From assembly GCF_050586465.1 (NCBI RefSeq), contig NZ_JBOCEG010000004.1, positions 124,001 to 188,000 of the forward strand: DNA of 64,000 nt, written 5' to 3'. Under the pieces are notes generated by a model. That model worked only from the letters and a program-made list of their open reading frames with translations, was not told the origin of the DNA and did not search any database. The position numbers and the translations under genes are program-made. The stretch comes from CAJXYS01 sp913063035 (GTDB lineage Bacteria > Pseudomonadota > Alphaproteobacteria > Rhodobacterales > Rhodobacteraceae). Positions 27,089-35,859 of this stretch are shown one piece after another (position 1 is the stretch's first letter; the number at the start of each line of letters is the position of its first letter).

Positions 27089-27895
27089 ATGAACCTTTCT
27101 CTGCCCTTCATCAAACGCCCCCCGCTGGTCGCCATCCTGCCGCTCAACGGCATGATCGGATCGGGCGGGCGCTTCGGCTCCGGCGGGCTGAACGACGCGG
27201 CCCTCGAACCCCTCATCGAGAAGGCGTTTTCCAAGGGCAAGCCCGCGGCGGTGGCCCTGGCCATCAATTCGCCCGGCGGGTCGCCCGTGCAATCGTCGCT
27301 GATCGCGGCGCGGATCCGCCGCCTGTCAGAGGAGAAGGAGGTGCCGGTCTTCGCCTTCGTCGAGGATCTCGCGGCCTCCGGCGGGTACTGGCTGGCAAGC
27401 GCCGCGGACGAGATCTATGTCGACCGCGCCTCGATCGTCGGCTCGATCGGCGTGATCTATGCCGGCTTCGGGTTCAACAGCCTGATGAAGCGCTACGGAA
27501 TCGAGCGCCGCGTCCACACCGCGGGCAAGGACAAGAGCCTGCTCGACCCTTTCCGCCCCGAGCGCGAAGAAGACGTCGAGCGGCTGAAGCGGCTCCAGGC
27601 CAAGGTGCATGACGGCTTCATCGCACAGGTCAAGGCCCGGCGGGGCGACAAGCTCGACACGGCGGCGGATCTCTTCAGCGGTGACGTCTGGGTTGGCGAA
27701 GAGGCGGTCGCGCTGGGCCTCGCCGATGGGCTGGGGCACCTGGTGCCGCGCATGAAGGAACGCTTCGGCCCCAAGACCCGCTTCACCACCCATGGCCGGC
27801 GCCGGTCATTCTTCGCGCGGCTGGGCATGCGCGCGATGGAGGATGCGGCGGGCCTCGTCGAGGAACGCGCCCTCTGGGCGCAATACGGGCTGTAA
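27089..27895 (+). CDS. S49-family serine peptidase (SppA/SohB-like)
   Basis: The 268-residue product has the S49 core: INSPGGSPVQSSLIAARI, the nucleophile region DLAASGGYWLASAAD with the catalytic Ser, and the downstream Lys in HTAGKDKSLLDPF. That makes the Ser/Lys dyad of signal-peptide peptidases, which degrade cleaved signal peptides or regulate envelope proteins. There is no transmembrane segment; it resembles short alphaproteobacterial members of the family. It is followed directly by a small zinc-ribbon gene. Confidence 0.85.
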   Translation: MNLSLPFIKRPPLVAILPLNGMIGSGGRFGSGGLNDAALEPLIEKAFSKGKPAAVALAINSPGGSPVQSSLIAARIRRLSEEKEVPVFAFVEDLAASGGYWLASAADEIYVDRASIVGSIGVIYAGFGFNSLMKRYGIERRVHTAGKDKSLLDPFRPEREEDVERLKRLQAKVHDGFIAQVKARRGDKLDTAADLFSGDVWVGEEAVALGLADGLGHLVPRMKERFGPKTRFTTHGRRRSFFARLGMRAMEDAAGLVEERALWAQYGL

Positions 27896-27897
27896 CC

Positions 27898-28083
27898 TTG
27901 GTCAAGATCGTCACCCTTTTCCTGATCGGCGTCCTCGTGCTGGCCATGTTCGGCAAGCTTCGCGCGCCCAGGTCGATCCGCCGAACGGCGGAGAAACTCC
28001 GCCTCTCGCGGGTCAAGAAATGCCGCAGATGCGGCAGCCCGATCCCGGGCGGCGGACGTTGCATCTGCGAAGACAAGACCTGA
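27898..28083 (+). CDS. Small membrane-anchored zinc-ribbon protein
   Basis: The 61-residue product begins at a TTG 2 bp after the S49 gene stop. It has one N-terminal transmembrane helix (IVTLFLIGVLVLAMFG) and a C-terminal zinc ribbon with two pairs of cysteines (KKCRRCGSPIPGGGRCIC). The order of helix and ribbon suggests a cytoplasmic zinc-binding tail. Close spacing indicates co-expression with the peptidase. No function is known to me. Confidence 0.65.
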   Translation: MVKIVTLFLIGVLVLAMFGKLRAPRSIRRTAEKLRLSRVKKCRRCGSPIPGGGRCICEDKT

Positions 28084-28113
28084 CGGCAGCAAAGGCGAGG
28101 CCCCGATACCGTC

Positions 28114-29073
28114 ATGGATTTACTCTATCTCGTTCTCGGGCTCGTGATCCTGCTGCTGGCCGGCGACTCGCTCGTGCGGGGCACGGTCAACCTGAGCCTC
28201 CGGCTTGGCATTCCGGCGCTGATCGTCAGCCTGACGATCGTGGCCTTCGGCACCTCGGCGCCCGAGCTGCTGATCGGTGTCAAGGCGGTGCTCGAGGATG
28301 CGCCGGGCATCGCGCTTGGCAATGTCGTGGGGTCGAACACGGCCAATATCCTGCTCGTGCTCGGGGTGCCGGCGATGGTGTCCGGCCTGCATACCAGCCG
28401 CTGCGACTCCAGCCGGACCTATCTGATCATGCTGGCGGTCACCGCGCTCTTCATCGGGTTGTGCTTCGTCGGGCCGATCCTGTGGTGGCACGGGCTCATC
28501 CTGCTGGCGGTGCTGTCCCTGGTGCTGGCCGATGCCTTCATCACCGCCAAGCGGTTTCGCGACAACGGCCAGGCGGCCGCGATGGAAGACGTCGAGGTGC
28601 TGGAAGAGGCCGACCCGGAAATGCCGTGGTGGCGGATCGGCATCTTCATCCTGCTGGGGCTGATCGGCCTGCCGCTGGGCGCCGACCTGTTGGTCGACGC
28701 CGCCGTGAACCTCGCCGAGGATTTCGGGGTCAGCGACACGGTGATCGGCCTGACGCTGATCGCGCTCGGCACGTCTCTGCCGGAGCTGGCGACCACCGTC
28801 ATGGCGGCCATCCGGCGCCAGGCCGACGTGGCGCTCGGCAACGTGATCGGCTCCAACATCTTCAACCTGATCGCCATCGTGGGCGTCGCGTCGCTGTTCG
28901 GCGACATTCCCGTCGATCCCGAATTCCTGCGCTTCGATCTCTGGGTCATGGCGGGCGCATCGCTGCTGATCTTCCCCTTCGTGCTGATGCGCCGGGACAT
29001 CACGCGGATCTGGGGTGTCGTCTTGACCGGGCTCTACTTGGCCTATGTCTACGTTCTGCTGACGGGAGTGTGA
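28114..29073 (+). CDS. Calcium/sodium antiporter (CaxA/YrbG family)
   Basis: The 319-residue membrane protein shows two inverted Na_Ca_ex repeats. Each has the ion-binding alpha motif: GTSAPELLIGVKAVLEDAPG with GNVVGSNTANILL, and GTSLPELATTVMAAIRRQAD with GNVIGSNIFNLIA. About ten transmembrane helices separate them with a central acidic loop (EDVEVLEEADPEMPWW). The family exchanges Ca2+ for Na+ or H+ across the inner membrane. It lies 4 bp before the SDR gene. Confidence 0.88.
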   Translation: MDLLYLVLGLVILLLAGDSLVRGTVNLSLRLGIPALIVSLTIVAFGTSAPELLIGVKAVLEDAPGIALGNVVGSNTANILLVLGVPAMVSGLHTSRCDSSRTYLIMLAVTALFIGLCFVGPILWWHGLILLAVLSLVLADAFITAKRFRDNGQAAAMEDVEVLEEADPEMPWWRIGIFILLGLIGLPLGADLLVDAAVNLAEDFGVSDTVIGLTLIALGTSLPELATTVMAAIRRQADVALGNVIGSNIFNLIAIVGVASLFGDIPVDPEFLRFDLWVMAGASLLIFPFVLMRRDITRIWGVVLTGLYLAYVYVLLTGV

Positions 29074-29077
29074 GACG

Positions 29078-29863
29078 ATGATCCAGGGCAAGGCACTCGT
29101 GACGGGGGCGGGCAAGCGGCTGGGCCGCGCGATGGCGCTGGGCCTGGCGCAGCGCGGCTGCCCGGTGGCGATACACTACGCGAGTTCGGATACCGGTGCC
29201 CGCGAGACCGCCCGCGAGATCGAGGCGCTCGGCGTCGAGGTCGCTGTCCTGCAGGCCGATCTGCTGGACGAGTCGCAGGCCGCCACGCTGGTCGGCCGCG
29301 CGGCCGAGGCGCTGGGCGGACCGCTGTCGATCCTCGTGAACAACGCCTCGATTTTCGAGTACGACAACATCGAGACCGCAACCCGTGAAAGCTGGGACCG
29401 CCACCTGGAATCCAACCTTCGGGCGCCGTTCCGGCTGACCCAGGATTTCGCGCACCAGGCGCCCCCGGCCGCGACGGACGCTGCGGGCGAACCGGTCGCG
29501 CAGGCGGCGGTGATCAACCTGATCGACCAGCGGGTGCGCAAGCTGACGCCCGAATTCATGACCTACACGATCGCCAAGGCCGGGCTCTGGGCCTTTACCC
29601 AGACAGCGGCGCAGGCGCTGGCCCCCGGGATCCGCGTCAACGCGATCGGCCCCGGCCCGACCATGCAGGGTGCGCGTCAGACCACCGAGCATTTCGCGCG
29701 CCAGCGCGCGGCCACGGTCCTGGGCCGTGGCGCGGACCCTGAGGATATCGTCGCCGCGATGGGCTACATCCTCGAATCGAAGTCCCTGACCGGCCAGCTT
29801 CTCTGCATCGACGGGGGGCAGCACCTGGCGTGGCAGACCCCGGATGTGCTGGGCGCCGAATAA
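29078..29863 (+). CDS. Pteridine-reductase-like SDR (FolM/PTR1 type)
   Basis: The 261-residue NAD(P)-binding enzyme has TGAGKRLGRA at residues 9-18, the PTR1/FolM variant of the SDR cofactor motif, and NNAS at 88-91. Its active site reads Asp150 (NLIDQRV), Tyr163 and Lys167 (YTIAK). In PTR1 the corresponding residues are Asp181, Tyr194 and Lys198, with identical spacing (13 and 4), replacing the usual Ser of classical SDRs. It therefore probably reduces dihydropteridines. I did not see other folate genes nearby, so the exact substrate is uncertain. Confidence 0.7.
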   Translation: MIQGKALVTGAGKRLGRAMALGLAQRGCPVAIHYASSDTGARETAREIEALGVEVAVLQADLLDESQAATLVGRAAEALGGPLSILVNNASIFEYDNIETATRESWDRHLESNLRAPFRLTQDFAHQAPPAATDAAGEPVAQAAVINLIDQRVRKLTPEFMTYTIAKAGLWAFTQTAAQALAPGIRVNAIGPGPTMQGARQTTEHFARQRAATVLGRGADPEDIVAAMGYILESKSLTGQLLCIDGGQHLAWQTPDVLGAE

Positions 29864-30173
29864 ACCGCGCGCCGGCGTCGGGACGGGCTTTCGACCGGGC
29901 ACTTGTCCACCCGCACCGAAGACGTCACAAATCCGTTACGATTTTTGCAGTGTTTTCAGTCGTTTGCCCGGGTCGCATAAAATTTTGACGTAATATCAAG
30001 GGGTTGTTTTTGTGCCCAAAAATTGGGCATTCCGATGAACCGCTTTGGATTCAACACGATTTTCCGAGAGGCGGATTGTTATCCGCAGGTTTATCCACAG
30101 TTTCCGTGGAAAGCTTTTCCCTTGAAAACACTTGCATGAAGATGCAGCCGAGTGAGGAATCAGACCGACGCCC
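29864..30173. promoter_or_regulatory. uvrC upstream region with DnaA boxes and a palindrome
   Basis: The 310-bp region is AT-rich from about 29925 to 30130, unusual for this window. It has a perfect palindrome TGCCCAA-AAA-TTGGGCA (30013-30029), two DnaA boxes 3 bp apart (TTATCCGCA, 30079-30087; TTATCCACA, 30091-30099) and a small stem TCCAC...GTGGA overlapping the second. It should carry the uvrC promoter. No gene is visible. Its possible replication or SOS-like role is treated in the findings. Confidence 0.5.
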
Positions 30174-32075
30174 ATGACAGACCCGCACGCGCCCTCGAAC
30201 CTGCCCCCCGATGACACCGTCCTGTCCGGCGATGCGGTGCGCGGGCATGCCTGCATCCAGGCCTATCTGCGGACGCTGCCGGGCAGCCCGGGCGTCTACC
30301 GGATGCTCGATGCGCGGGGCCAGGTGCTTTACGTCGGCAAGGCGCGGAACCTGAAGAAGCGCGTCGCGAATTATGCCAAGCCCGGCGGGCACAGCGCCCG
30401 CATCGCGCGGATGATCTCGGAAACCGCGTCGATGATGTTTCTCACGACCGAGACCGAGACCGAGGCGCTGCTGCTTGAGCAGAACCTGATCAAGCAGCTG
30501 AAGCCGCGCTTCAACGTGCTTCTGCGCGACGACAAGAGCTTCCCGAACATCCTCGTCACCGACCACGCCTATCCACAGATCCGCAAGCATCGCGGACGAA
30601 AGGCCGAGAAGGGGCACTATTACGGCCCCTTCGCCAGTGCCGGCGCGGTGAACCGGACGCTCAACCAGCTGCAAAAGGCGTTCCTGCTGCGCAACTGCAC
30701 CGACTCCACCTTCGACTCGCGGACCCGGCCCTGCCTGCTCTACCAGATCAAGCGCTGCAGCGCCCCCTGCGTCGGCTATATCGGCGAAGAAGCGTATGCC
30801 GCCCTGGTGGCGGATGCCGAGCGGTTCCTGTCGGGCAAATCCACCCGTATCCAGGAAAAACTCGCCGCCGAAATGGACGCGGCTTCGCAAGGGCTCGAGT
30901 TCGAGCGCGCGGCGGCGCTGCGCGACCGCATTCGGGCGCTGACCCAGGTGCAGTCGGCCCAGGGCATCAACCCCCGCGGCGTGGCCGAGGCGGACGTCAT
31001 CGCCGTCCACATGGAAGGCGGGCAGGCCTGCGTCCAGGTCTTTTTCGTCCGGGCGAACCAGAACTGGGGCAACCGCGATTTCTATCCCCGCACCGGCGCG
31101 GGCGCCGAGGCTCCCGAAGTGCTCGAGGCGTTCCTCGGCCAGTTCTATGCCGACAAGGCGCCGCCGCGGCTGCTGCTCCTGTCGCATCCGATCGAGGACG
31201 CGGACCTGATGGCGGACCTCCTGGCCGAACGCGCCGGCCACAAGGTCGAGATCGCCGTGCCCCGCCGTGGCGAGAAGGCGGAACTGATCGCCCACGCCAC
31301 CCGCAACGCGCGCGAGAGCCTCGGCCGCCGGATGGCCGAGACCGCCACCCAGGGCAGGCTGCTGAAGGGCCTGGCCGAGGCCTTCGGGCTGGAGACGCCG
31401 CCGCAGCGGATCGAGGTCTACGACAACTCGCATATCCAGGGCGCGAACGCGGTGGGCGCGATGATCGTCGCGGGCCCCGAGGGCTATCTCAAGAACCAGT
31501 ACCGCAAGTTCAACATCCGCGGCGACGCCCTGACCCCGGGCGACGATTTCGGGATGATGAAAGAGGTGCTGACGCGCCGTTTCAAGCGCCTGCTCAAGGA
31601 GGATCCCGACCGCGAGAGCGACGCCTGGCCGGATCTTCTGCTGATCGATGGCGGGCAGGGACAGGTCAGCGCGGTGGCCGGGATCATGGCCGATCTCGGC
31701 GTGGACGACATCGCGATGGTCGGGGTCGCCAAGGGCGTGGACCGCGACGCCGGCAAGGAGGAATTCCACCGCCCCGGCCAGCGGCCTTTCGCGCTCCGCC
31801 ACAACGATCCGGTGCTCTACTTCGTTCAGCGCCTGCGCGACGAGGCGCACCGCTTCGCGATCGGCGCGCACCGCCAGAAACGCGCCAAGGCCGTCGGCGC
31901 CACGCCGCTCGACGAGGTGCCGGGCGTGGGGGCGACGCGCAAGCGTGCGCTGCTGGCGCATTTCGGATCGGCCAAGGCCGTCAGCCGCGCCGGGCTCGCC
32001 GATCTGAAGGCGGTCGACGGGATATCGGAATCGCTGGCCCAGACCATCTATGACTTCTTCCATGACCGCGGCTGA
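30174..32075 (+). CDS. uvrC: Excinuclease ABC subunit C
   Basis: The 633-residue protein has the GIY-YIG nuclease at about 36-115 (GSPGVYRMLDARGQVLYVGK), a UVR motif region, the UvrC RNase H-like domain (DNSHIQGANAVGAMIVAGPE) and tandem helix-hairpin-helix motifs at the end (LDEVPGVGATRKRALLAHFG). It makes both incisions in nucleotide excision repair with UvrA and UvrB. The N-terminal 30 residues before the nuclease are longer than in E. coli. It is followed 18 bp later by pgsA, a pairing common in alphaproteobacteria. Confidence 0.97.
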   Translation: MTDPHAPSNLPPDDTVLSGDAVRGHACIQAYLRTLPGSPGVYRMLDARGQVLYVGKARNLKKRVANYAKPGGHSARIARMISETASMMFLTTETETEALLLEQNLIKQLKPRFNVLLRDDKSFPNILVTDHAYPQIRKHRGRKAEKGHYYGPFASAGAVNRTLNQLQKAFLLRNCTDSTFDSRTRPCLLYQIKRCSAPCVGYIGEEAYAALVADAERFLSGKSTRIQEKLAAEMDAASQGLEFERAAALRDRIRALTQVQSAQGINPRGVAEADVIAVHMEGGQACVQVFFVRANQNWGNRDFYPRTGAGAEAPEVLEAFLGQFYADKAPPRLLLLSHPIEDADLMADLLAERAGHKVEIAVPRRGEKAELIAHATRNARESLGRRMAETATQGRLLKGLAEAFGLETPPQRIEVYDNSHIQGANAVGAMIVAGPEGYLKNQYRKFNIRGDALTPGDDFGMMKEVLTRRFKRLLKEDPDRESDAWPDLLLIDGGQGQVSAVAGIMADLGVDDIAMVGVAKGVDRDAGKEEFHRPGQRPFALRHNDPVLYFVQRLRDEAHRFAIGAHRQKRAKAVGATPLDEVPGVGATRKRALLAHFGSAKAVSRAGLADLKAVDGISESLAQTIYDFFHDRG

Positions 32076-32093
32076 CGCGGTAGGAACGGGGCC

Positions 32094-32768
32094 ATGATCT
32101 GGACGCTGCCCAACATCCTGACAGTGCTGCGCCTGCTGGCCGCCCCGGCGGTGGCCGTCATGTTCCTGTATTTCGCGCGGCCCTGGGCGGACTGGTTCGC
32201 GCTGATGCTTTTCGTCGGCGCCTCGGTGACGGATTTCGTGGACGGCTACCTTGCCCGCGCCTGGAAACAGGAAACGAAGTTCGGCCGCATGCTGGACCCG
32301 ATCGCGGACAAGGCCATGGTGGTGATCGCGCTGCTGATCGTAACCGGGCTTTCCGGGATGAACCCGTGGATCCTGCTGCCGGCCACCGCCATCCTGTTCC
32401 GCGAGGTTTTCGTGTCGGGCCTGCGCGAGTTCCTGGGCGCCAAGGCCGGGCTCTTGCAGGTCACGCAGCTGGCCAAGTGGAAGACCACGGTGCAGATGGT
32501 CGCGATCGCGGTGCTGTTTGCGCGCGGGCTCTTCGAGCATTATTTCGGTATGCAGACCATCGGCATGGATGCCGAGCTTGTCGGCCGCATCCTCGCCGGC
32601 GAGGAAGAGGATGCCGTCGGCCTCGGCTGGAAATACAACGGGGCCATGGCGACACATTACGGCGGCATCGTGCTGCTCTGGGTCGCGGCGGCGCTGACGC
32701 TGGTGACCGGCTACGAGTATTTCGTGAAATCCTTGCCTTACCTGAAAGAGAACGAGGAGCCCCGATGA
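32094..32768 (+). CDS. pgsA: CDP-diacylglycerol-glycerol-3-phosphate 3-phosphatidyltransferase
   Basis: The 224-residue membrane enzyme carries the CDP-alcohol phosphotransferase signature DGYLARAWKQETKFGRMLD with a final D four residues on (D-G-x2-A-R-x8-G-x3-D-x3-D). It makes phosphatidylglycerol phosphate, the committed step to phosphatidylglycerol and cardiolipin. Several transmembrane helices are visible. The 30-residue loop after the first half (AELVGRILAGEEEDAVGLGW) is longer than in E. coli PgsA. Its stop overlaps the moaD start. Confidence 0.95.
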   Translation: MIWTLPNILTVLRLLAAPAVAVMFLYFARPWADWFALMLFVGASVTDFVDGYLARAWKQETKFGRMLDPIADKAMVVIALLIVTGLSGMNPWILLPATAILFREVFVSGLREFLGAKAGLLQVTQLAKWKTTVQMVAIAVLFARGLFEHYFGMQTIGMDAELVGRILAGEEEDAVGLGWKYNGAMATHYGGIVLLWVAAALTLVTGYEYFVKSLPYLKENEEPR

Positions 32769-33013
32769 TAGACGTTCTCTACTTCGCGTGGGTGCGCGAG
32801 CGGATCGGTCTGCCCAGGGAGCGGGTCGAAACCGGTGCGGAAACGGTGGCTGAGCTGGTCGAGGAGCTGCGCGCGCGCGAGGATCGCTACGCCGCCGCTT
32901 TCGCCGATCTCTCGGCATTGCGGGTCGCGGTCGACCAGGAACTGACCGGTTTCGACGCGCCGCTCGACGGCGCGCGCGAGGTCGCCTTCTTCCCGCCGAT
33001 GACGGGGGGCTGA
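32765..33013 (+). CDS. moaD: Molybdopterin synthase sulfur-carrier subunit MoaD
   Basis: The ATG overlaps the pgsA stop by 4 bp (ATGA). The 82-residue ubiquitin-fold protein begins MIDVLYFAWVRERIGL and ends in the required Gly-Gly (FFPPMTGG), which is adenylated and thiocarboxylated to donate sulfur. It works with MoaE, whose gene begins 1 bp after this stop. Confidence 0.93.
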   Translation: MIDVLYFAWVRERIGLPRERVETGAETVAELVEELRAREDRYAAAFADLSALRVAVDQELTGFDAPLDGAREVAFFPPMTGG

Positions 33014-33014
33014 G

Positions 33015-33458
33015 ATGGCGGTGCGCGTGCAGGAAGCGGGCTTCGACCCGGGGGGCGAACTGAACGCGTTCACCGCGGCCGCCGCGGGCGCCGGGGCGAT
33101 CGTCAGTTTCACGGGCGTGGTGCGCGATCTCGATACGGGCGGGCTCGATCGGATGGAGATCGAGCATTACCCCGGCATGACCGAGTCCGCGATTGCCAAG
33201 ATCGAGACCGAGGCCGTCCGCCGCTGGCGCCTGGCCGACAGCCTGGTGATCCATCGCTACGGCGCGCTGGCCGCGGGCGAGACGATCATGATGGTGGCCA
33301 CCGCCGCGCCGCACCGCGCGGATGCCTTCCAGGCGGCCGAGTTCCTGATGGACTACCTGAAATCCCGCGCGCCCTTCTGGAAAAAGGAAGTCACCGCCGA
33401 CGGCGCCGCCTGGGTCGCGGCCAGGGACGAGGACGAGGACGCGCTTTCGCGCTGGTGA
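33015..33458 (+). CDS. moaE: Molybdopterin synthase catalytic subunit MoaE
   Basis: This 147-residue protein has family landmarks SFTGVVRD, MEIEHYPGM, the HRYGAL segment and the late active-site Lys in SRAPFWKKEVTADG. It converts precursor Z (cyclic pyranopterin monophosphate) to molybdopterin with MoaD. moaD and moaE form a pair here, but moaA and moaC are not in the window; moaB is at 44865. Confidence 0.95.
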   Translation: MAVRVQEAGFDPGGELNAFTAAAAGAGAIVSFTGVVRDLDTGGLDRMEIEHYPGMTESAIAKIETEAVRRWRLADSLVIHRYGALAAGETIMMVATAAPHRADAFQAAEFLMDYLKSRAPFWKKEVTADGAAWVAARDEDEDALSRW

Positions 33459-33465
33459 CGCAGGG

Positions 33466-33792
33466 TCAGCCCGCGTTCAGCTTCTCGATATAGCCGCGCA
33501 GCTCCTCGGCCTCGTGGCGAGCCTCGCGCAGCCCGTCCATCGTCGCGCGCAACTCGGCCTCGGTCTGGCCGAGCTGGCTGGTCAGTTCGGCTTCGCGTTG
33601 CTGCAGATAGGTGATCGCCTCGTCGCGGGCTTCCTCGGCCTCGTGCAGGGCCGAGGCCATGCGGTCCAGCTCGGCCATGTCGGCGCCGGTCACCCGTGTC
33701 AGCCGGTGAAAGAGCCAGGAGCCGAGCCAGCCGAGGCCGAAGGCGACGAACAGGATGATCGCCGTCACCAGTATGAACTCAGTCCTGTCCAT
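33466..33792 (-). CDS. Membrane-anchored coiled-coil protein
   Basis: The 108-residue protein starts with a transmembrane helix (FILVTAIILFVAFGLGWLGS) and continues as a long helical coiled coil with alternating Ala/Leu and charged positions (LQQREAELTSQLGQTEAELR). It overlaps the end of the OmpA-family gene by 14 bp and is likely translated with it, suggesting a partner at the inner membrane. It has no enzyme motif. Upstream extension to 33936 is arginine-rich and not credible. Confidence 0.75.
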   Translation of the reverse strand: MDRTEFILVTAIILFVAFGLGWLGSWLFHRLTRVTGADMAELDRMASALHEAEEARDEAITYLQQREAELTSQLGQTEAELRATMDGLREARHEAEELRGYIEKLNAG

Positions 33793-35797
33793 CGCCCGTC
33801 TCCGTCTCTTCCCTGTCCTCCGGCGCCGGCCGCGGCGCCGGTTCCGGCACGTCCGTCGCCGTGTCGGCGTCGATGACCCTCGGCGGATCGGCCGGCGCCG
33901 CTGGCGGATCGGCCGGGGCCTCCGGGGCCGCGTCACTCTGCGCCGTATCGGCGTCGGATTCCACCTCTTCGAGGGCCGGGACGATCAGCTTGAACGCGAT
34001 CCTGCGGTTGGCCTCGCGGCCTTCCTCGGTATCGTTGTCGGCGATAGGCTCGGCCTCGCCATAGCCCTGGGCGGTGAGGTTCGCGGTCAGGACGCCACGC
34101 TGTAGCAGCCCGTCGAGCACGGCCTCGGCACGGGCCTGGCTGAGGGCCAGGTTCATGCTTTCGCGCCCCTGGCTGTCGGTGTGGCCGCCGATCTCGATTT
34201 CCATCTCGACGTCTTCGCAGGCCTGAAGGATGCCGGCGATCTCGTCCACCACCTGCTGCGCCTCGGCGTCGATATTGCCCGATCCGGGGGCAAAGGTGAT
34301 CTGCTGCTCCTCAAGCACCGACTGGATGTCGGCGACGCATTCCTCGGGTGTCGGCAGGTTTGCCAGGGGATCGAGCGATTCGTCGTAGCGAATGTCGATC
34401 TGGAAGCCGCCGCCGTCGCCCAGCCGTTCCGAGAAAAGCTGGGTCACCCGCGCGCGGGTTTCGGTCTTGCCGGTCACGCCGCGCAGCGTGACGCGGTCCG
34501 GCGTTACCCGCAGGCTGCCGTGGTTGAGCTGTCCCAGCCCTTCGATCCCGGCCAGCACGCGGTTGGCCCAGCCTTCGGGCAGGTTCTCGGCGATGCGGGT
34601 CGCATCGTCGACATTGCCGGCGCCGAAGCGGGCATGCGCCACGCTCTGGACGGCGGCCTTGACGCGCGCGGTTCCGAGACGCCCGCGCAGTTGCACGAGC
34701 CCCTCGGGGCTGCGCGTCGCGATGAATTCCCGCGCGATCTCGCCGCCCTCGCCGTCCTCCTCGGCCGGGGCCGGGGGCAGGATCGCATCGAGCGAGAAAA
34801 CCTCGGGGAGATCCTTTTCGAAGGCGTGCACCACGGTGTCGAAACGCTCCTGGTTCAGCCCCTGCGGCGCCACGAGGCTGATATCGGCATCGGCGAAGGT
34901 GACGCTGCCGCCGCCAAGCGCCGCGACGGTCTCGATCGCGGCCGCGACGGCGCCGGCCCAGCGCGGCGTCGGCGCGCCCAGCCCGATCGGACAGTCCGCC
35001 TTGCCGTCGAGCCCGGCCGCGTGGGCGGCCCTGAGGATGCGGTCGCGGGCCTCCGTGGTATCGGCCGAACAACTGTCGAAGCGGGCGCCGTCCCCGTCGA
35101 GAATGAAGCGCAGCGTGAAGGGGGTGATGACCGGCCGGGGGGCGCTGATCTCCAGCGCCAGGACCAGCTCTTCGGGGGCCGCGCGCCGCAGCGTCGACTC
35201 GAGCCGCCGCTTCTCGTCCGGGCTGTCGGAAATGGCCGCAACGGTCACCGCGCCGGCGCTGACCGATATCTTCGACTGCGGCAGGGTCCGGAGCGCCGTC
35301 AGCGCGAACTCGACGGCACCACGCCAGCCGTCGGGTGCGGGATGGTCCGCGGTCTCCAGCATGTCGGTGACCCAGGCCGCCTCGGACAGGGCCTCCGCGC
35401 CCGAGAGCACGTATGCGCGGCTCTCCTGGCCGGGCACGAGTCCGATCAGCGAAATCCGGTCGCCGTTGCGCAGGATCTCTATGCTGAAGCGCGGCGGTGC
35501 CAGGTCTTCGGACGGGCGGACATCGGTCATGTCCACGATCCGGTCGGGGTTCACCGTCTCGCCCGCCACGCTGAGCGCCTCGAAGCGCCCGGCCTCGGTC
35601 GGCGCGGTGCCGGCGATGCGCACCTGCAGGCCGTCGGTCGCGACGCTGGCCCAGTCGTGACCCTTGAGCGAGAGCGCCCGTTCGACCGCCTCTGCGGAGC
35701 GGGTTTCGATGGCGTTCACCGCGGTCACCGCCACCCCGAGACTGACGGCCGCTGCCAGGGCGAAGGCGATGATCGTGAAGAGATGGGTTCTTTTCAT
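33779..35797 (-). CDS. OmpA-family protein with BON-like repeats
   Basis: The 672-residue protein has an N-terminal signal/anchor (FTIIAFALAAAVSLGVAV), several BON-like alpha/beta repeats (about 50-120 and two further copies, each holding patterns such as VRIAGTAPTEAGRFEAL) and an OmpA-C peptidoglycan-binding domain at about 510-610 (IGGHTDSQGRESMNLALSQA and AQGYGEAEPIADNDTEEGR). A 60-residue acidic/proline-rich tail (APADPPAAPADPP) ends it. It probably links the wall to the envelope. The ubiA gene lies 62 bp upstream and the coiled-coil gene overlaps downstream. Confidence 0.85.
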   Translation of the reverse strand: MKRTHLFTIIAFALAAAVSLGVAVTAVNAIETRSAEAVERALSLKGHDWASVATDGLQVRIAGTAPTEAGRFEALSVAGETVNPDRIVDMTDVRPSEDLAPPRFSIEILRNGDRISLIGLVPGQESRAYVLSGAEALSEAAWVTDMLETADHPAPDGWRGAVEFALTALRTLPQSKISVSAGAVTVAAISDSPDEKRRLESTLRRAAPEELVLALEISAPRPVITPFTLRFILDGDGARFDSCSADTTEARDRILRAAHAAGLDGKADCPIGLGAPTPRWAGAVAAAIETVAALGGGSVTFADADISLVAPQGLNQERFDTVVHAFEKDLPEVFSLDAILPPAPAEEDGEGGEIAREFIATRSPEGLVQLRGRLGTARVKAAVQSVAHARFGAGNVDDATRIAENLPEGWANRVLAGIEGLGQLNHGSLRVTPDRVTLRGVTGKTETRARVTQLFSERLGDGGGFQIDIRYDESLDPLANLPTPEECVADIQSVLEEQQITFAPGSGNIDAEAQQVVDEIAGILQACEDVEMEIEIGGHTDSQGRESMNLALSQARAEAVLDGLLQRGVLTANLTAQGYGEAEPIADNDTEEGREANRRIAFKLIVPALEEVESDADTAQSDAAPEAPADPPAAPADPPRVIDADTATDVPEPAPRPAPEDREETETGDGQD

Positions 35798-35859
35798 AGG
35801 CTCAAGAAGGCTCCGGTCCCCGGCAGAACATCTCTACGGTCGTGCGCCGGGGCGTGCAA

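Noticed and set aside
29990..30004. TTGACGTAATATCAA as an FNR site
   Set aside because: The half-sites are 5 bp apart, not 4, so it does not fit FNR spacing.
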